DNA from: Acanthaster planci
Lineage: Eukaryota > Echinodermata > Asteroidea > Valvatida > Acanthasteridae
DNA length: 57,899 nt
NCBI RefSeq assembly: GCF_001949145.1
Contig: NW_019091744.1
Coordinates: 59,921-117,819, forward strand
Direction: 5' to 3'
Positions 11,766 to 23,514 of the stretch are shown piece by piece. The notes under the pieces were generated by a model that searched no databases, had not been told where the DNA came from, and was given only the letters and a program-made list of their open reading frames with translations. The first letter of the stretch is position 1, and the number at the start of each line of letters is the position of its first letter. The translations under genes and the position numbers were made by a program.

Positions 11766-12454
11766 ATCCTCGGTGTATTTAATATATTAATTTACACTAA
11801 TTTATACTAATTTGGTCACTTATGTTCAAAGTTTCTAATGTATCTCTGGTAATTTCACGCCATGTTTAGATTTTACAACATTAGCAATGGCACACTCAAA
11901 ACAATCTTCATCCAAACCTGATTCCCACCTTATTTCCAACCTTAGTCAAATTCAAAATTAAATCCAACTTACCTCACCTGACCAAAATACGTTCCCGAGA
12001 CATTTCTCCAGAGGAACGCCTAAATAAAGTTAGTAAAGTACTAAAGCAGCACAAATACATGCACAGACTAAATTCTTGTAAAGGAAGTTGCAGACTTCAA
12101 GCCCCTGCAAGCCCATCACAATTCAATAACAAGTCATTCTGTGGAAGCCAGTGCACAAGCTATTCACATGAGCTGTGAAGAAAGCATTCTTTTGCTATTG
12201 TCCACCTTGTTACTTATGACTGAGCTTGTGAAGGGACTTATGATTGGACCAGTGAAGGAACTTTGAAAGGACTTGTGATGGACTGGAATACACCACTGTG
12301 GAGTAGTACCACAAATCCAAACTAACACAAATGGAGTCATTTTGTTTCCAAAGCACCAGTGCTTGCTGAAAAATGTATAATTTTTATTTCAAGTTTCCCT
12401 TTGGACAGACATTAATTAGTACCCTTCTTAAATTGTTCTAAGTTCTGATTCTTT

Positions 12455-13560
12455 TTTCCATTTACTCCAGTCGTAGTCCAGTCAACAAGTCCCTCTTTTT
12501 CCGTTCATGAACCAAATCTAGCTGCATCTGGAGGCCCAAATTCTTCATGTTGAAGCTCTGAATGCTCGTCACGAATAGATGAATATTCAAGAAGCTATCT
12601 TACGAGTACTGACTCTGATCATGAAGGAAGGACACAGAAGGAGTTTTAACTGCCTGGGCTATCTGGCCAATTACCGCTTTCTGGCATGCCTGTATGTCCA
12701 TGGCTACAGCGCAGCGAATGCTTGCTACGCAACACCTGTTTCAGAACCATAAAGCCCCCTTTGTACCCCACGATCATCGCTGCAATTTCTCGCTGGTAAC
12801 CTGCACCCTTAATTCAAACGTTGTGTACTGCAGCATAAGAAGTTGGATAATCATGCAATCGTTGGTGCTTGGTGTAATATTGCAACAGCATCAAATATAA
12901 TGCTTGCGCAGTTGCTTTTATTAGGCTATTCCCTTATCGAACGCTTTCCTCTGGACTTATTTTGGGAATAAATAGCCAAGTTGTTTATATAAGATTTCGT
13001 GTCGAAATTTACACAAAAAGGCATTTTATGAGATCGCATGATCACTCCTCGTGATGAAACACTGCATTTTGTTTTTCGTGAACTTAACTGTCCAGTGGTG
13101 TCAACATGTTTAAGGCCAGTCTTAGCCAAAATCATCGAAAGACTTTAAAAACTGATGTTTTGGAATGACAAGATAAACTTACAAACATTGCATGGATAAT
13201 GGAAAAGTGCATCAAAATCCCTCAGAAATTATTCACGATGGCAAAGTAAATCTAATGTAAGATTATCTTTCTATTTCCTGGTCAATGCGATAAGTTGTAG
13301 TTCATTGCGAAGAAAACGCCACAAATATTGCTACGATATTACTGGCCTCACTTGTCCGGCTATGATTAACTGAGGCAGCAATGGAATGTTTACTATTGTT
13401 TGTCTGACCGGTCGGTGATGATAATCGAGCACTTTGATGTACCAGAGTTGTAACTCCTTCTGCGTCCTTCTTCCATGCTCTGATCTGCCCTTGCTCCAGA
13501 CTCAAAAGCATGTCTACAAACCACTCCAAGGCTGTGTAGTTTCAACTCGACCAAATAAAA
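12455..13560 (-). pseudogene. Copy B remnant of the NADPH-binding exon, interrupted by a MITE
   Basis: Sequence on either side of 12613-13484 aligns with one exon of copy C (25687-25947), including an EWFVDMLLSLEQGQ segment. The exon is split by an 858-bp insertion and shifted in frame. Confidence 0.85.
12620..13477. mobile_element. 858-bp MITE with CATG-initial inverted repeats and 7-bp target duplication
   Basis: The ends match as inverted repeats over about 30 bp: CATGAAGGAAGGACACAGAA on the left, and on the right the reverse complement of CATGGAAGAAGGACGCAGAA. CTCTGAT flanks both sides. Copy C gives the empty site (GACTCTGCCC). No transposase was recognised. The superfamily is unassigned; the TIR and a 7-bp duplication do not immediately fit a common class. 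Confidence 0.85.
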
Positions 13561-14730
13561 ACAACCTACAGCAAGAAACTTGAATTAGAAATTATGCGAA
13601 CAAAATATGCATTGCTCAATTCAAATGTAGAGGTCCATGAAAAGTGATTTGCCAACGATGTAGTACGGAATTGACCACGTAGGAACTACGATATCACAGT
13701 CCACGCCACAATAGTACATCGGACGGTGTGCTACTGATGACAAGTATGTGCTTTCATTCTTCATGTATAGTGGACGAGCCCCGCGTCAGTTGGGCGGGGG
13801 AGCTCTACGTGCGTTTGCACGTGGTTGAAGCTGCCCGTAGGAATATATGCTATCACTGTGGCCAAGGCAGTCCACACACGATGGTATTCTTTACAATAAG
13901 TCACGTTGGTGAAAAAGGTCTATACAAGAGCAGACACAGGCCTCAAGCAAATAACATCTACATTATATATCATACACCACGAGTTGTAATTCCCAAATAT
14001 AAGAGCATGATAGCACAGCATAATACAATGAGATGACTGGTCAGATATCACATGTAGCTAAGCGCAACCGTAGACCTACATGTACAATGCACAACACAAA
14101 CTCTATTTTAATAGTTGTTACGTTGTGCCCTGAGAATTATACAATATCTTCGACAAAAAATCATACAAAATATGCCGAACTACTGAAAGATATTTTCCCC
14201 ACTTACATGACTTACATGAGAACATAATGACATGTTATTTATTGCTCTACACAATTCGAAACCCAAAGATAGAGACCACCTTGACATTGCGTGCACGGGA
14301 AGCGCCAAAAAAATATAAACTTTAATGGTTTAATATGAGGTTATTTAGAGGGACATGTGAGCCAGATGTTAGGGTTTCTAAATCCCTAAGGGGGCTCCCA
14401 GCCACCCATAAGGGTATCTGTGAAGGTAGATACTGTGTAAAGCCGCTTGGACCTGATATTGCAGTGTGAACCATATTCTCCCTGGGAAGCTAAGATGGTT
14501 TTAGTCAGGACTGTTCAGATTTGAGCCTATAGTAGGCATGGATAATATAGGACAGATACTGTTATTTTGCGCCTGTGGTATGATTTCCGAATACAGCAGT
14601 ATTTTATGGACCATTCACCTAACCAAGCACATAGAAAAGAGTTACCATTCACCTACGTTGACAGCCAAGATCCGAAATAAATAGCTGGCGAATCTCCAGT
14701 TTGGAGAAGCTAAGACATAGATACTCTCAC
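13560..14730. other. Copy B intron remnants with unassigned sequence
   Basis: 13560-13735 aligns with 25955-26135 of copy C, and 14340-14600 with 28610-28850 (shared GGGACATGTGA.CCAG and GAGGTAGAT/GGGTAGATATTGTG stretches). Between them, about 13735-14340 has no counterpart in copy C and no recognised coding content. The exons that should lie here have been lost. Confidence 0.6.
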
Positions 14731-14917
14731 TAGCAGGTTTGCCTTCTTGAAATACGTCTTCCCATGACGAAGGCACCGGATGATTTGAAGGTTACTGACC
14801 TTCTCAAGAAGAAAGAGGATGAGTCGACCAACAAACCACGCCCAGAACACTGGGCCGTGTAAGATTAAGTAAGGAACCAGAAGATAAAGTAGCAGATCTC
14901 GTGAGTCCAGTAGAAAA
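14730..14917 (-). pseudogene. Copy B remnant of the FYWTH...HGP transmembrane exon
   Basis: Aligns with 29382-29576 of copy C with a small deletion at the donor side and several indels. The acceptor-side sequence before the exon is still similar to copy C. Confidence 0.8.
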
Positions 14918-15164
14918 TCTGTTGTAATAAGGACACCACGATATGGCTAAAATATAAATACCTCGGAGTCATTCTGACGCCAGGAGACCTCGTAGTGTGA
15001 AATGGCACGAAAGGTAACAATCCACTTGAAATTATGAACCAATTTCATGCTGTTGTTAAGCACAGGAATTATAACATGCCATTAAAGGATATATTACTTG
15101 ATGAGCGTCGATTAAACCTATAGACCTGGTAAAATCATGGTATGGGCATAGGAACTAGACCTAC

Positions 15165-15355
15165 CTCAAAATGGCCCAACCGCCTGCCGTAGCTCGGGGA
15201 CCCCAAGATGAAAACCAAGAAGACCTTTATCTAGGATTCAACCCGTGATGAAGGCACTTCTAACATGCTTGCCCACCCAGAGCAAAATGGGCTGGAGGGT
15301 AGGGTCGGTGAATAACAGTTCAACTGCCGTAAAATTCTGTATGTCTCTAAGATCA
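15165..15355 (-). pseudogene. Copy B remnant of the VELLFTDPTL...RRSGHFE exon
   Basis: Aligns along its length with 29840-30030 of copy C. Substitutions and short indels break the frame. Confidence 0.82.
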
Positions 15356-16017
15356 CTGTCGTAGAAACAAATTTTGCCGTAAAAGCCTTCCCTGTGAAAG
15401 ATTTGGGGAGTGTTCCCCCAAGAAAGGGCAACAAATGTGTGTGTGAATGCAAATGTATGCAACAGCCAAAGCTATAGCCAACTCTCCTGTGAAGCAGTCT
15501 ATCAGAATTATACCAACGCTACCTTTCGATAGATCATATAATATTGAGAATACAGGAATGTGACTGTTACTTTTTGCTTCTAATTGATTACATACAATAG
15601 AAGTCTTTTATCACATGCGTCTTCTCCTTTTCCTAAATAAACTCTAACATAAACATTTTTCACTTTAGGATAGGATGCGAGTTGCTTGTTTAACTTTGAA
15701 AGTTATTTCCAAATTGCTCATTATCCTGTTTGCAATGATCGTCCTACTAATTGGGAAAGCCCTCTCCCGTCAATTTGAACGTCGATGGGGGAGGTGGTCC
15801 CAATGATAACAATCTAGCTAAATCTGCACGTATACCGCACATACGGTGGTAGCTTTGTATTATCAAATGAATCCTAATGATTTGGCATCGCGCTGGTTTG
15901 TTGTTGCAGGAGATATACTACAAAGTGTTGAACATTTACAGCACGTTGATTCTAGAAGTGTATTGGCACGCCTGGTTCATTTCCAGCGTTCTTAATTGCA
16001 TCAGAGGACTTCAAATC

Positions 16018-16112
16018 ATCAGTACTCACATGCATTACCGATTTGACCCACGGTGTGTACGGGGGCTGGGGTTGATGTTTCCGTTTTCTAGGAGACACAA
16101 GGATAATTCATG
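16018..16112 (-). pseudogene. Copy B chimeric exon scrap
   Basis: The first part matches the donor end of the copy-C exon at 31332 (CAGTACTCACATGCATT). It then switches near 16075 to sequence matching the acceptor end of the exon near 35078 (TTTTCTAGGAGACACAA). The intervening 3.7 kb of copy C is deleted here, so this is a deletion junction. Confidence 0.7.
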
Positions 16113-17480
16113 TCTTTATTTCTTGTCTTTATTTCATGACTTGAGACTTCTGGCACTTCTTGTTAGCCCCTTGCGGCTGGATTGGAGACTAGCCCCATAC
16201 ACTAGTTTGTTTAAATATCTAGTTCACGTTTTCACAGCAGTTTGCTAGCGAGTTTCGCCTCGTAATGTGTCGCTCTTTGTGACTTCCAGAATCGTTTATT
16301 CTCTTAGATGTCACAACCAGTTCAGAAGGTATGTTTTATATTACCACCTTTATTACTTTCTCCTTACTCTCTAGGTATTTGTTATGATGGCCTTTAGGGG
16401 GAGGTTTTCGTGACTTCTTTCTGCCCCTTGACATTGAGCTTCGCCAGTGTTTGTACATACCATCTTGGGTAAAGGTGTTGATTCTTGGAACGTTTTGACG
16501 ATTCAAGTGCCTCCTTTAGAATTTTCTCAAGTAATTTTCTATGTTATTGGCCATTGATTAGAAGTTGTAGATTCATGCAGCTTGTTATAATCCAGTATGG
16601 GAGAGTGATAATGGTTAGTTGATTCCTTGCGGGAACAAAATTTTATTCAGTTAGGCGCGAAGGATTAAATTGTGACAGACCATGTAGGCCGGCCACAAAC
16701 GCGACCTGCGGCGGAGTGATATTTTTGGCGGGTGATTTGCCTTAATAGCGTAGTCTCTTTGCAGACTTTCCCGAGATTTCTTTGGCGGTTTCGCACCATT
16801 TTTAGACTAGAAGATGTAGTTTTCTTAGTTTTTGAGAGTGGTAGGTAATGTTTATCCTTTTCTAGTCGATTCCTATTTCATCAAACTTCGTGTATTCTTC
16901 TTTGGTTTAGATCAATAGATTTAATTACATGGAGGATTCTGATACTGTTACATATGCATGTATTTTGTTTATATTTTTTTAAGCTGTGTCTCAACTTACA
17001 TTTACCGGTGAAGTGACACAGAAAAGTATAGATCCTGAAGAAGTTTATAGGCGATAGCTCCAAACTCTTACTTCACTTGTGCATTGAATTTATGAGTGCA
17101 TGTTTCTCATTGTTTATTTACAGGTTAACCAACAGAGATGTTGAATACTGCTACGTACTGCATTACTTCATGAGTTCAGCAAAGGGATAAAGTAAGCAGC
17201 AAAGGTCACTCCAACGCTAGTCCTTCGTCTCTTTGTTACAAAACCATGTAAAGCCTGGGAGCATATTAAGTCCACAACACCTGCATTGTACTCTAGGCTA
17301 GTATAATAGTCAATGTAGGTACTGGAAGCTTTGAAGTTCCCTTTTTAGTAATTTGAAGGAACAGGGCAGGGAACAGACGTTCGGCGTCTATGCATTCGAG
17401 CATATAATGCACATTGATAAGAGAAACCATGAAATGGCGATTTTTCAGTAAAGGTATTCCGGCTCTACCATAACCGTAGT
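16113..17480. other. No gene recognised
   Basis: AT-rich sequence with scattered short open frames and no family signature. It is not obviously alignable to copy C. Confidence 0.4.
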
Positions 17481-18245
17481 TGTAAAGCTTATTGTAGCTG
17501 CAACGATTTTTTCTTAGATACAATTTTTCTTCACATTTGTATTCTTCCTCAGCGCATGAAAATTCATTTAGTTTAATGTGGTTGGACACATTTAAAATAC
17601 ATGCTTTCCAGGACAACTGAGGGCGCTGTTGCAGTAAGGTCATCTGCATGTGTAGGGAAGACATGGGCCCTTTTCCAATACTCGACTTGGGCTCCGTCTC
17701 AGGCTTCGTTCCCAAAACCAATCCGCGATTGTGGGCCTGAAGGGTTTAAATTAAATTAGATTACTGTAATTTCTGGCTCTCTTGCATCTTATTTGATGCT
17801 TTGTGGCACTATTAAACTAATTACTGCGCTTACAACTTCAACGTTAGCTAGTTAAAAAACAGTTGCAGCCTGAGACAGAGCCGAAGTTGAGTATTGGAAA
17901 ACGTGCATGTGTAGGTGTCTCTGTTCAAATTGTGAACCAAAAATTTACTAACTGATAACATTATTTAGAAAGGGATTGATGGTTTCGTATTGCACTGGAC
18001 GTAAACAACAGTGAACTAGAAAAGAATATAAAGCAGAGTCAAGGAAAATCTACAAAAATGTAGGACTTTGTGTATAAACCAATATGACATCAGAGTTTTG
18101 CTCATGAATATGGAAATAATTATTAGCATTAAACCCACAAGGTGGTGAAACAAAAGTTGAAAATAAGGTTAATTGAAAGACAAAGGTGCATTTTCGCAGC
18201 TTTTATTTTAAAAATTGATTGCAGCTACCCCTTAATCAAAAAGTG
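17480..18245. repeat. Duplicated NOX5 intron segment (copy B side)
   Basis: Aligns with 30280-31175 of copy C: GAGGGCGCT near 17615, TCAAATTGTGAACC at 17926, and the TTTGCTCATGAATA block near 18100. Relative to the exon scrap at 16.0 kb it is out of the order found in copy C, so the pseudogene region has been rearranged. Confidence 0.7.
17669..17905. mobile_element. MITE with inverted repeats inside the duplicated intron
   Basis: TTTTCCAATACTCGACTTGG on the left is mirrored on the right by the reverse complement of TTTTCCAATACTCAACTTCG. Similarity extends through GGCTC.GTCTCAGGC. Copy C carries a different MITE in the same intron. No coding capacity. Confidence 0.75.
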
Positions 18246-18599
18246 GGTCTTGCCTATTATGGGGCGTGGTGATTTTTAAAATACGGAGCGGAGGGTGAAA
18301 TTGGCTCCTACTGTTTTCCTGTATTTGAATTTTTACTTTTATTTCTTTGATGTACAGTAATTTTGACGCCAGGCAATACTGCGTGGTTACCAAAACTTTG
18401 ATTTTGAAAACTCTCCAAAAATTTCAACTTTTTTTCCTTTCAACGTGTTTAATCTAAAGTGTTCTACGTCAACTTTGCCAGAACAACAACAACAAAATTA
18501 CCTAATCTTTTAAACGATGGGATCGCAAATTGTGCACATGTAGCTTCGAGTTGACTCACTAAGTTATACTCAAGTTCATACTAAGATTGCAAGCAGTTG

Positions 18600-18720
18600 T
18601 GATGAAGTAGTGGATTCTGATAGCTGGTCATGTTGACCCAGTGGTACTTTCTTTGTCTTCCACTTTTTGTGATGTGGGTTCGAATCCCACCGAGGTCCAC
18701 GTGTGAATCAGGCTTTGAGT
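18600..18720 (+). repeat. tRNA-like SINE fragment
   Basis: GTGGGTTCGAATCCCACCGAGG resembles the B box and T arm of a tRNA, preceded by a weak A-box-like GACCCAGTGGTA. No complete cloverleaf can be drawn, so it is scored as a SINE head rather than a tRNA gene. Confidence 0.5.
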
Positions 18721-18999
18721 CCTAATCTGACTCTGTAGGAGAATCATCAGTAGCATAGCCAATGCATGCACAGGAATGGCTATTTTAGACGTAAAATCAG
18801 GCCATTCAAAAGCAGTTAATGGACTGCAAATGCCAAATTGGGAGATTCAAAAAGATCATATGATTTCCAACCAAAATACTTTATCTTGCCAGCTTTATCA
18901 CATCTTCGCTGTGCAACTAAAACGAAAACAAACTTGTATTTCGTATGAGGGAAACAAAATCCTGGCAAGGGGGATTATCTCTGTGCCCGTCTTTCTTTC

Positions 19000-19080
19000 T
19001 CTAAGTCAGTCGGTGATTGAGACGTCTGTAGTGGTAAGCAGGATGTCGTGGGCTCGAGTCCCGCCCGAGTAAACTTGTGC
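19000..19080 (+). repeat. tRNA-like SINE fragment
   Basis: GTGGTAAGCAGGATGTCGTG followed by GGCTCGAGTCCCGCCCGAG looks like A-box remnant, anticodon arm and B box. The cloverleaf is incomplete. Confidence 0.5.
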
Positions 19081-19159
19081 ATTTTTTTCGCAAACTCTCG
19101 GACAAACCCGTGTTTAGAATTAACACCTCTCCGACGCAAAATACATCTGGAAACCTATA

Positions 19160-19520
19160 AGCACACTCTAAAAACCAATTGGTTGAAAAGAGCCAACAGT
19201 TTGGTTATTTTCAACCAATTGGATTGGTAGATATGTGTCCAACCAGAATATCAATTAAATGAACCAATCTTGAATTGTTTTTTGTCCATCCAATCCATTA
19301 TGGTTATGAGACCAACCTTAACGGTTAAGTTTACCAATCTATAATGATAGTTAACAACCAGTGTTTTGGTTAGAGTGCAGTCAGTTACATATGACCAATT
19401 CAAATGGTAATGTAATGACCAAAAAGAATGGTTCCAAAATAATCATTGTCATTGGTCAAAACAGTTATAATAGTTAAAATGACCAGTTCATTGGCTACAG
19501 TATGACAAATAAGTTGCTTG
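19160..19520. repeat. ATTGG/CCAAT-rich interspersed repeat
   Basis: Many copies of ACCAAT, CCAATTGG and ATTGGTT at irregular spacing on both strands. It has the same texture as 20755-21010. No period is fixed, so it is probably a family of small palindromic units or one decayed element. Confidence 0.55.
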
Positions 19521-19599
19521 ATTTTTCAGATGATGGACGACGACCAGTGCACTAGAACTAGCCAATATGTTTGAAATGAATAGCAAATATGTAATGAAT

Positions 19600-19690
19600 T
19601 AACTAGGGCGGGATTTGAACCCGCGACCTCCAGAATACAGTACTGGCGTTCTACGAACTAAGTTGTCCTGCACTACCCTTCCCATTTGTC
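19600..19690 (-). repeat. tRNA-like SINE fragment, reverse orientation
   Basis: On the minus strand the sequence reads GGTCGCGGGTTCAAATCCCG, a good B box, with GTGCAGGACAACTTAGTTCG upstream as a loose A-box region. The acceptor stem does not pair, so this is not called a functional tRNA. Confidence 0.5.
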
Positions 19691-19924
19691 AATATCTTTG
19701 TTCAGGGTGCTAGTCAGAAGCCATAAAACCTGAAATATCTTGTAGCCAGGATCGGGCCCCAAGACTTGATGCAACATAGGGTATGGCGAATAGGGATCAC
19801 TCCGGAAGATACGGCTTTTTGAACCCAAATCATCAAGTAAACTACGAGGGGAATCAGACTAGGTGCTTATTAGTTGTAAAGCTGAACAAAAATTGATTTG
19901 TGAGATTTCAATATGCGACTCTAG

Positions 19925-19990
19925 GATACCGTTCCGGTGCTCTACCAACTGTGCTATTTAACCCCATACGTTGGCAGCCCTTCCCGGCCA
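19925..19990 (-). repeat. tRNA-like SINE fragment, A-box region
   Basis: On the minus strand, TAGCACAGTTGGTAGAGCACC is very tRNA-like (D arm and A box) and is followed by a degraded anticodon arm. The 3' half is not recognisable. Confidence 0.5.
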
Positions 19991-20674
19991 TTTGTCACTT
20001 ATAATAATGTAGGGGTCTTGGGATTCCCCGGTGTGATTACTTTTGAAGTGAATAAGAAATCTGACCTACCGGTCTCTGTCACGAGATCAGAGCCTGGGTA
20101 TGAGCTTCCCTTGCCGTGTGAAGACTTACGATATCTCAAAGCCACACCCTTTCGGCTAGAAGTCGCTTACATTGTATTACATTTTGGCGGGACCTGAGAT
20201 ATTCTTAGGTTTTTCTCAGTGACAGTTCCCACGCTTGAGACCTGCACTTTGGTGGGCTGGCAATCACGGCAGCATGGCTCCTTGTGGGATAACTTAAGCC
20301 CTTTTTCCGTTTGCTTTAGAGTTTACGGCAAATTGGGGCAATTTTTTAGACGTCAGGGTAAAGAACTTTTGAATGTACAGAGACATTTGTAAGTGTGAAT
20401 TTATCACCGAAATACCGAATGTAACGTTTATTACGATGTACATGTAAGCCATCACTCAATAATAGTATGTCCTCTGTCTTCCTTTATGTTTATTTTTGGG
20501 GGGTTCTTTAGGTTACACTTTCATTGCTGATTGACACCTTGGAATAAATCGAAGGGAATCAAGCCACAGTCGCCTAGAGTCCAGTTTTTTGCCTGGTTTT
20601 GCGCCTACTATCCTCCTTAATTGGCGGACGGATCTTCATCCTCCTGACAACGGCAGAAGGACCGGACCGCTACA

Positions 20675-20740
20675 ATAACAATAATAATAATACAGGTATT
20701 TATAAAGCGCCCTTAATATAGATCAAAGCGCTCTACGTCA
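20675..20740. repeat. (AAT)n plus SINE-tail-like motif
   Basis: Four AAT units lead into TATTTATAAAGCGCCC and, 14 bp on, CAAAGCGCTCTA. A related block is at 53135-53200 (AATAATAATGAGCATTTATAACGCGCC). Assignment to a SINE family is from general recall. Confidence 0.5.
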
Positions 20741-20754
20741 TTATTATCTCTGTT

Positions 20755-21010
20755 ACCACTTACCAATACTATTGGTTGAAAAAATGAACAGATTGGTTTT
20801 GGGTTCAACCAACAGGATTTGTTGAAGGAGAACCAACATAATGACCAATATGTTATTTCATTTCGTGGTAGAATGCTCAACCAATGTGCTTGATTGAAGA
20901 ACAACCAACGCATTTGTTACAACTTAACCAATACACTGGTCGAAAACAACCAATAGTGTGTCGACCATTGAGATTGGTGGTCTTTTTAACCGAAACGTTT
21001 TAAAGTGCAG
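20755..21010. repeat. ATTGG/CCAAT-rich interspersed repeat
   Basis: About a dozen ACCAAT/ATTGGT and CCAAC motifs in 250 bp, many within GTTGAA...AACCAA contexts. Similar to 19160-19520. Confidence 0.55.
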
Positions 21011-21859
21011 TTAGTTACTTAAGTAATCTTAACATATCCGGAGTACTTTGCTTTATTGGTCAAGTGTGCTGTTCTTAGTATCGGTCAGAAAGGACCGTGA
21101 GTAGAAAATTAATGTGCGGGTAAAGTTGTGGGCAGAGTTGTCTAAGTCTCTCCAAAGGTCACCGTCTGGGTGGGTGGTGAAAGACTGGACAGACAGTGCG
21201 GCACCGCTCCTATATACCAGTTATTTTGGCATAGGTAGCACCAGTAATTCGCCGATATAGGGGTCACCCTAGTGAGGGGTGCTGATTGCGGAGCGCGGAT
21301 ACACGTCGTTGGTTGCAAAGTGTAGAGTAGAGTTATTAGCTGCACTTTGCGGCGTGCGGATTATTGAAATGTTGTTTTGTATTATATGTTATTATTCTTT
21401 TGTAACTCTTGTATGAAAGAGGTATCTTCCAACAGTGATTACATTAGTTAAAGAAAAGTAGACCTATATTAAACCAGTTCATCTGATCTTGTCGGTAATT
21501 CCTCGTGTCCGAACATGCTCATTGTTGTGTCAGTCGATTGGGTCCCCAAATCAATTATCAGTCGGTGGTATGTTTCCGCCAAAAGTCCCCTAACTCCTGG
21601 ACCTCAAACCTGTTTAGGTCAGGTGACTTTCCCTGCACGTGGAAATAGTTCACCCAGACTGGTGAGGCCCAGACTGGCTCGCGGTGGCAGCATTTCTTGC
21701 TTTAGCAATTCACTTTTCATGAACAAGATTTAACTTCGAACCGATCAAAATACTATTTTACTTCATACCTTACATTAATTTTGTTACCAACTTCTATATG
21801 TTTGTTGAATTTCTCTGGTGTGTTTGTACTTTTTGCCTGCTTTTAGAAGTACCCGTTTA

Positions 21860-22150
21860 GTCAGATTCCTACAGCTGCACAACCTTCACAAATCAGTTTT
21901 TCCGCAACTTTGTTTTTTTCTTCAAAGTACGAAAATTCCTGTAGATTCCTATTTGGTTGAATGCATTAAAAAGTCCTATTTAAAATTATCCATGCCCTCC
22001 TGAACAACTAAGAGCGCAGTTGCTGGGGTACCATATAGGGAAGTTTCCTGGAATGACATCACAATTTTGCTCATAAATATTGAAATTTCGTTAGCATTAA
22101 AACGAAAATAAAGGCGGTAAAATACTATGAAGTAGGGAAAGAAATATTGA
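21860..22150. repeat. Third, shortened copy of the NOX5 intron segment
   Basis: AATTATCCATG and AGAGCGCAG match 30375-30405. After a deletion, TGACATCACAATTTTGCTCAT matches 31018 onward. The sequence between those blocks in copy C is missing here. Confidence 0.65.
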
Positions 22151-23510
22151 CGATAAATGTAACTGAGTTATTAACGTGCAGTTGGAACGTTGGTATTAAT
22201 CCAAAATGATTGAAGCTTCTCGAAACCAGCATTCTGCGTGGACACATTAACACATAAATGTAGTTTGACGCCGCGAGGGGGTTAGCCCCCAATATCATTT
22301 GGGACAGGGTGTGCTTCACACTGGAGAAAAGACGTCTGCAACACAAATTACGCCACAGCCTGCACCTGACCATTTCGTCTTTATTTCTGATGTTTTGGCC
22401 CCCCAAAATATTCCTGGGTATGTTACTAGGTTTTCTGTAAATAATATATAAATACAAACACAAGATAGTGAGAATTGACGTACGCAAATAGGTAGTAAGG
22501 ACTCAACAAATAAAAGCCGTCACAGCTCAATTTAACACTAACTTGTCGTAGTCCTATATGTACATGTATTCAGTTTGCAGGTAACAGAGCAAAATGTGGC
22601 TAAAATTTATGCATCCCAAACCAACAGAAAGTTATTAAATGCATCTTCTAGTAAACCTCACTGTCACAAGAAACCACATAAAGAATTAACTTACCACAGG
22701 CGCTGGAGGAAATAACCCCTTTTTAGCTCAGCATATTGCCATGAAGAGAGCTCATGGCGCACTCATTGAAAAACAGCAGACTTGCACCAAAATCTGCTTG
22801 TCTCGGTCAATCTGTGAGCCGCTCACTATTCCTACGCCGTTTAATATGCCCAAATTATAAACACAGCTGAAGTAAACTTAGAAAGATCTCAATTTAAATG
22901 CAAAGTTATTCCCTTAAGCAATATTTAATAATTTAATAATTTTTCTACAAGGTACTGCCTTAAAAGAATAGCATTGGTGACCTATATCTGTTGTGCAAAA
23001 ATTCAATGTTTACATTTCTCTACGTAGTGATGAATTGCAAAAGTATACCTTTTGCAGGCAAAACGAAATGACACATAGACTGGCTACCTGAATTAGAAAA
23101 TAAAATTGGGTTTAGAAATAGACAGGCTGCCTGTCCTATGAACTGAGGAAGTCTCCCACATTAACCGAGACTGTTATCTGTTGTCTTTCAAGTAGGATAT
23201 TCAGAGATTATTCCTCCTTTTAGATGATTTATCAACAAATTAACCTATCATTAAAGCAATACATTTCTCAATCAATAAACTCCGATTAAATGTCCTCAAA
23301 ATGATTTATTGCGCTTGCGTTATCTAACAGCATTATTTTAAGTCTAACACATTACCGATGTCGTTAATGAATAACATACAGTTATCGTGGAAATCGAGTT
23401 AGAATTGATTGACGGTCGATTAACGTAATGTATTTCTGATATCAGATCAAATATTCTCGTCGCAAATTTGCAAAAGTTGAACATATTTCAACTTGAGCTA
23501 GCTTTCGAGG
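22150..23510. other. Intergenic, no gene seen
   Basis: AT-rich, with no recognisable exon, RNA or repeat signature beyond short duplicated bits. Confidence 0.4.
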
Positions 23511-23514
23511 CATT

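Larger units (their letters stand above)
11770..16112 (-). pseudogene. NOX5-like pseudogene, copy B
   Basis: Remnants of NOX5 exons and introns lie in the same orientation as copy C. Recognisable are the NADPH-binding exon (split by a MITE), the two exons of the transmembrane/ferric-reductase core, and a short fusion of pieces of the fifth and third-from-start exons. Exons equivalent to 26625-28480 of copy C are missing although adjacent introns remain, and the last exon is absent at the junction with copy A's flank. The surviving exons carry stops and indels. It is therefore a dead middle copy of a tandem duplication. Confidence 0.85.
20000..21860. other. Repeat-rich intergenic sequence
   Basis: It contains a short AAT microsatellite with an attached TATTTATAAAGCGCCC...AAAGCGCTCTA motif (20675-20740), a motif common in invertebrate SINE tails, and the CCAAT-rich block at 20755-21010. 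The remainder shows no gene. Confidence 0.5.

Noticed and set aside
13302-13529. Independent small gene containing EWFVDMLLSLEQGQ
   Set aside because: It is the edge of a NOX5 pseudo-exon running into a MITE.
18600-19990. Functional tRNA genes
   Set aside because: Only isolated A- or B-box segments are present; acceptor stems do not pair and no full cloverleaf could be drawn, which fits SINE heads.
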